A DNA stretch of 24,684 nucleotides from a virus. Below are positions 22,750 to 24,684 of the stretch, piece after piece. The notes beneath the pieces were generated by a model. The model was not told the DNA's origin. It saw only the letters and a program-made list of their open reading frames with translations, and made no database searches. The stretch is from positions 1-24,684 of IMG/VR virus record IMGVR_UViG_3300043420_000962; one strand, given 5' to 3'. The translations under genes were made by a program, and so were the position numbers. The first letter of the stretch is position 1; every line of letters starts with the position of its first letter.

Positions 22750-22836
22750 TCATTGTAGTATGCCGAGGGACCCAAACCCGGTTTCGATTTTTTTTTCAGA
22801 TTTTTTAAGGGCCCCTCTCGTTGGCGCCTTTTTCAT
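22750..22836 (-). CDS. Possible small basic peptide, 28 aa
   Basis: An open frame begins at ATG 22836 (MKKAPTRGALKKSEKKIE) and ends at TGA overlapping the motif region before the 306-aa gene. It is Lys-rich and fills most of the gap after the endonuclease. Only a weak GGTGG lies near the start. It may be chance. Confidence 0.28.
   Translation of the reverse strand: MKKAPTRGALKKSEKKIETGFGSLGILQ
22756..22764 (-). promoter_or_regulatory. GGCATACTA motif upstream of the 306-aa gene
   Basis: Exact GGCATACTA, 21 bases before ATG 22734. Confidence 0.65.
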
Positions 22837-22852
22837 ATGCCACCGTTTTCTG

Positions 22853-23505
22853 TCAAGGCTGATGCTTCCTCAGGTATTCAACGGCCGCCATCAAACAAGA
22901 TTGGTCGTTCTTGAAATTACCAAGGCCATGATTACAATTCGAGCACAGAAGCCCTCTTACGGCCCCACTGCCATGGTCGTGGTCAATATGAAGCCTCTCC
23001 CCGCTACCGCAGATCTTACAACGGTTCCCTGACCTTAGAACCATCTCAGAAAAGCCCTCTTCAGATAGATTGTACGTCTGTAGTCTCGCTCTGTGCGCAA
23101 GCCTTTCTCTGCGGGCATTTGTCACTACACAGTTTTTGAGGACCCAATAGGCTTGAACTCCTGGCCACAATGCACACAGTTCCTCCTTTTCGCCTCCTGT
23201 CGCTCCTGGTAACGCTTCTTGGCATTCTCTCGACCTCGCGCCTTAGTCTCCTCATAGCCAATAGCCCTGCACTCCTGGGAACAGTAACAGCTGTTGTTGT
23301 TGATTCGCTCAAATACAGTACTACAAATCTTGCACCGAGACTCCCCAGGCATTAACCCCGTCTCCGTAAGGCGTTTCTCTCGGACCGCATGAAGCTTCTT
23401 GCGCTTCCAACGCCTCTTCTCAGTCCTCTTGCGACACTCCTCACTACAAAACCTCTTAACGCGAAGCGTTGTCTCGAAAACCTTGCCGCAATCCTCGCAC
23501 TGCAT
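22853..23505 (-). pseudogene. Zinc-finger/endonuclease VII-like nuclease gene broken by two +1 frameshifts
   Basis: The first segment starts at ATG 23505 (MQCEDCGKVFETTLRVKRF) and holds two zinc fingers (CEDC...FCSEEC and CKIC...YCSQEC) plus the first half of a third (CVHCGQEF). It then stops at TAG. Removing one A from the A5 run (23133-23137) and one C from the CCC run (23113-23115) restores the third finger (KLCSDKC) and joins RRERLAHRARL to an endonuclease VII domain: NRCKICGSGE, then LHIDHDHGSGAVRGLLCSNCNHGLGN. Both errors are in homopolymers, so decay, sequencing error or recoding are all possible. The 23505 start lies 22 bases after the motif; an alternative ATG at 23772 would add 89 low-complexity residues. 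Endonuclease VII-type genes in phages are often mobile. Confidence 0.8.
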
Positions 23506-23527
23506 CCCGGAAAGACTATTCTTTTTC

Positions 23528-23536
23528 CAGTATACC
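23528..23536 (-). promoter_or_regulatory. GGTATACTG motif upstream of the endonuclease VII-like gene
   Basis: 22 bases before ATG 23505, which supports that start. Identical to the plus-strand copy at 21424-21432. Confidence 0.6.
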
Positions 23537-23812
23537 AGGTGGGGGGTTTTTATTTCAGTTTGGGCGCGGCGGGCTGAGGAGGGGTAGTCTGACGCGGGAG
23601 CGCGGGGAATCGGGGTGGGGGGAGTAGTTCTTGCCCCTTCCCTTCCTGCCAAGGTGCTAGAATGCGTAACTACGTTCGGCTTCTCTTGTATTGACGCTCG
23701 TTCGCGGCATGGGTGCGTGCCGGTGACACAGCAAGCAGTGCGACTCTGTCCTTGCGGCCCGTGCGTACACATAGAGAATTGGCTGAATAGAATCTATAAG
23801 TACAATGAGTTT
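23537..23812. other. Gene-poor stretch, pyrimidine-rich on the minus strand
   Basis: Between the small basic protein and the zinc-finger/nuclease gene. The minus strand is C/T-rich over about 23537-23640 and has a small hairpin CGGCA-CGCACCCA-TGCCG near 23708-23725. An open frame crosses it (alternative N-terminus of the nuclease), but its Pro/Thr/Arg composition looks non-coding. A half-match to the motif (TAGATTCTA) lies near 23790. No tRNA or terminator is visible. Confidence 0.45.
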
Positions 23813-24058
23813 CTACTTCTTGATACGACGTCCGCCCTCCCCATTGCGGGCCCTGTTTCTACTGCGCTTCTCCAGTACCAGCTTACCATCGCGTGTGTGC
23901 GACACGTCCCTGTTCCCCATCTTGCCCTCGAGTCCATGCTTGCGCTTGAAACGTCTTCTCTCGTTGAACTTGCGCTTCTGCTTTGCCGTCTTGGCACGCT
24001 TAGCTTCATATTCTTTTTTCTTCTTGTAAGCTTCAGGGTTGGCCCTGTAGTACGCCAT
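23813..24058 (-). CDS. Small basic phage protein (RD-x-SH / RNRAR family), 81 aa
   Basis: Starts MAYYRANPEAYKKKKEYEAK at ATG 24058. The C-terminal part, GNRDVSHTRDGKLVLEKRSRNRARNG, matches a small phage protein family with an RD-x-SH core and a closing NRAR stretch. That family is common near packaging and head genes and is distantly HNH-like. The N-terminus is a Lys/Arg-rich helix suited to DNA or RNA binding. A TTG at 24112 would lengthen it by 18 residues but stands only three bases from the -10-like element. Its exact role is unknown. Confidence 0.75.
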   Translation of the reverse strand: MAYYRANPEAYKKKKEYEAKRAKTAKQKRKFNERRRFKRKHGLEGKMGNRDVSHTRDGKLVLEKRSRNRARNGEGGRRIKK

Positions 24059-24115
24059 TGTACCATTTTTGTGCGGGTTCTTGGTCTTACGCGCAGCTAT
24101 CGAGTCGCCCAAAGC

Positions 24116-24122
24116 TAGTATA
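24116..24122 (-). promoter_or_regulatory. TATACTA element upstream of the small basic gene
   Basis: CCTATACTAG on the minus strand has the TATACTA core but lacks the leading GG; 57 bases before ATG 24058. Confidence 0.4.
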
Positions 24123-24156
24123 GGGTATCCTCTCTACCCCACCCCTTACTGCACTG

Positions 24157-24208
24157 AAAAAAAATGGCAGCTGCGATCCGGCCCGTTGGTCGAATTATCG
24201 CAACTGCC
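24157..24208 (-). terminator. Hairpin 1: minus-strand terminator with shared loop
   Basis: GGCAGTTGCGAT pairs with ATCGCAGCTGCC (12 pairs including one G-U on the minus strand) around a 19-base loop containing ACCAACGGGCC. It is followed by A and then eight T. On the plus strand the same stem has a C-A mismatch, so the minus strand is the better fold. Confidence 0.78.
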
Positions 24209-24254
24209 CGCCGTTTTTAATTTCCTGTTGCCCTCAACGCCCGCCGCAAAACAA

Positions 24255-24295
24255 ATCGTGATCGAGAGCGGCTCGTTGGTCGAGCTGTTCACGAT
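24255..24295 (-). repeat. Hairpin 2 with the shared loop sequence
   Basis: Outer stem ATCGTGA/TCACGAT (7 pairs) and inner stem GCTCG-ACCAA-CGAGC (5 pairs), followed on the minus strand by TTTGTTTT. The bases CGACCAACGAGCCG match the loop of hairpin 1, while the stems are unrelated. May act as a weaker terminator. Confidence 0.62.
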
Positions 24296-24526
24296 CTCGT
24301 TCTCGGTCTCCGCCGATTATGCCCTGTCTGGCCCCTGGAACGGCCACCGGCTAGCGGCGGTAGTTAGGATTCACGTTGCACAGCTTTCCTATGCGGGCGA
24401 TCCGAGCGGCCTTAATTCCGTCGGCGCTGCTGGCCCTCTAGTTGCCGACTACGTTGACAGCGATGGCGGCGGCTGACAAATAAAGAACTAGAGCTTTTAT
24501 TGGGTTAATTCCTCTTGGACTCTTTG

Positions 24527-24555
24527 AGTATGGCTTGAGATCAATCCGCTGTCAA
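24527..24555 (-). promoter_or_regulatory. Sigma70-like promoter TTGACA-17-CATACT
   Basis: TTGACA (24555-24550), a 17-base spacer and CATACT (24532-24527). The -10 hexamer is the same as in three GGCATACTA motif copies, which supports reading those motifs as -10 elements. The leading bases here are GC, not GG. No clear start codon follows. Confidence 0.6.
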
Positions 24556-24557
24556 GC

Positions 24558-24602
24558 GTGATCGTGAGCGGCCCGTTGGTCAGTTGTTCACGCTCAGATC
24601 AC
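24558..24602 (-). repeat. Hairpin 3 with the shared loop sequence
   Basis: GTGATC-TGAGCG pairs with CGCTCA-C-GATCAC (12 pairs, one bulged C) around a 20-base loop containing TGACCAACGGGC. It begins within the stop codon of the partial gene at the right edge. It lacks a T tract. Confidence 0.65.
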
Positions 24603-24684
24603 CATTCCCGTTGATCTGCACGGTGGCCCATTGCGGCATGCAGCTGTTGAGCCCAGTTGGCCTGTGCAGTGTTGGTGGGGCGCT
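24599..24684 (-). CDS. C-terminal end of an upstream gene (partial, 5' end outside the window)
   Basis: 27 codons then TGA: the visible residues include NTAQANWAQQLHAAMG and end ADQREW. Helical and protein-like, directly followed by hairpin 3 as expected for a gene end. One other minus-strand frame is also open here, so the frame is not certain. Product unknown. Confidence 0.42.
   Translation of the reverse strand, partial: RPTNTAQANWAQQLHAAMGHRADQREW

Larger units (their letters stand above)
24157..24527 (-). ncRNA. Candidate non-coding RNA between promoter and terminator
   Basis: A TTGACA-17-CATACT promoter (24527-24555) and the strong hairpin-T8 terminator (24157-24208) bound about 360 bases on the minus strand that hold no open frame of 60 codons or more. 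The interval includes hairpin 2. This is an inference from signals only; an undetected short or damaged gene remains possible. Confidence 0.4.

Noticed and set aside
22780-22812. Long T runs as a plus-strand terminator
   Set aside because: No plus-strand gene ends upstream and the adjoining stem is weak; on the minus strand the run is A-rich and codes for Lys in the small peptide candidate.
24069-24476. Plus-strand open frame of 135 codons at the right end
   Set aside because: It crosses hairpins 1 and 2 and the promoter of the small basic gene, has no promoter-like motif, and the shared repeat falls in different frames in different copies.
24296-24526. Possible TAG stop-codon recoding, since one minus-strand frame has only TAG stops
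   Set aside because: Several well-supported genes in the window (for example those ending at 6907, 8515 and 18407) use TAG as their normal stop.
24166-24602. Repeated minus-strand peptide NSTNGPL as evidence of a tail protein gene
   Set aside because: The peptide similarity comes from the shared hairpin loop. The frames are broken by stops and a one-base difference between copies.
1-24684. tRNA genes, CRISPR arrays and insertion sequences
   Set aside because: No cloverleaf with a GTTCGA-type arm, no regularly spaced repeats and no transposase or terminal inverted repeats were seen on either strand.

Overview
The window is a late (virion) gene block of a tailed bacteriophage with siphovirus-type architecture. 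It has a tape measure protein, a tail tube protein with no sheath gene, a frameshifted tail-chaperone pair, head-tail connectors, a scaffold, a major capsid protein and collagen-like fibres. The style of the fibre and structural proteins (N-terminus MAYKFNPFTG, small Gly/Ala-rich virion proteins, zinc-ribbon proteins) recalls aquatic phages, perhaps of cyanobacteria. The host is an inference; no host gene is present.

Almost everything is on the minus strand, so the block reads from right to left. Right end (24684 to about 24150): the last codons of an upstream gene, then a gene-poor stretch with three hairpins that share a loop sequence and a promoter/terminator-bounded candidate non-coding RNA. 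Then a small basic protein (24058), a zinc-finger/endonuclease VII-like gene broken by two frameshifts (23505-22853), a 306-aa virion-like protein, small proteins, an HNH/AP2-like endonuclease (20707) and two head-tail connector candidates (20031, 19528). Next come the G/GT tail chaperones joined by a predicted -1 frameshift at A AAA AAG, an HNH gene on the plus strand, a tail-completion protein, the major tail protein and the tape measure. The distal tail/fibre module follows (13142-5274) with a very cysteine-rich 529-aa protein. The scaffold, another HNH gene and the major capsid protein come after the tail genes, followed by a small protein, a collagen-like fibre and a partial gene at the left edge.

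The main regulatory result is a short motif, GGNANNCT(A/G), found 18 times upstream of minus-strand genes (one copy degenerate) and once upstream of the one small plus-strand gene. It usually lies 18-24 bases before the start codon. Phage genes without it start on, or within a few bases of, the preceding stop codon. It therefore marks the first gene of each putative transcription unit and contains a -10-like hexamer. Two HNH genes lack it. Rho-independent terminators follow the major capsid and major tail genes.
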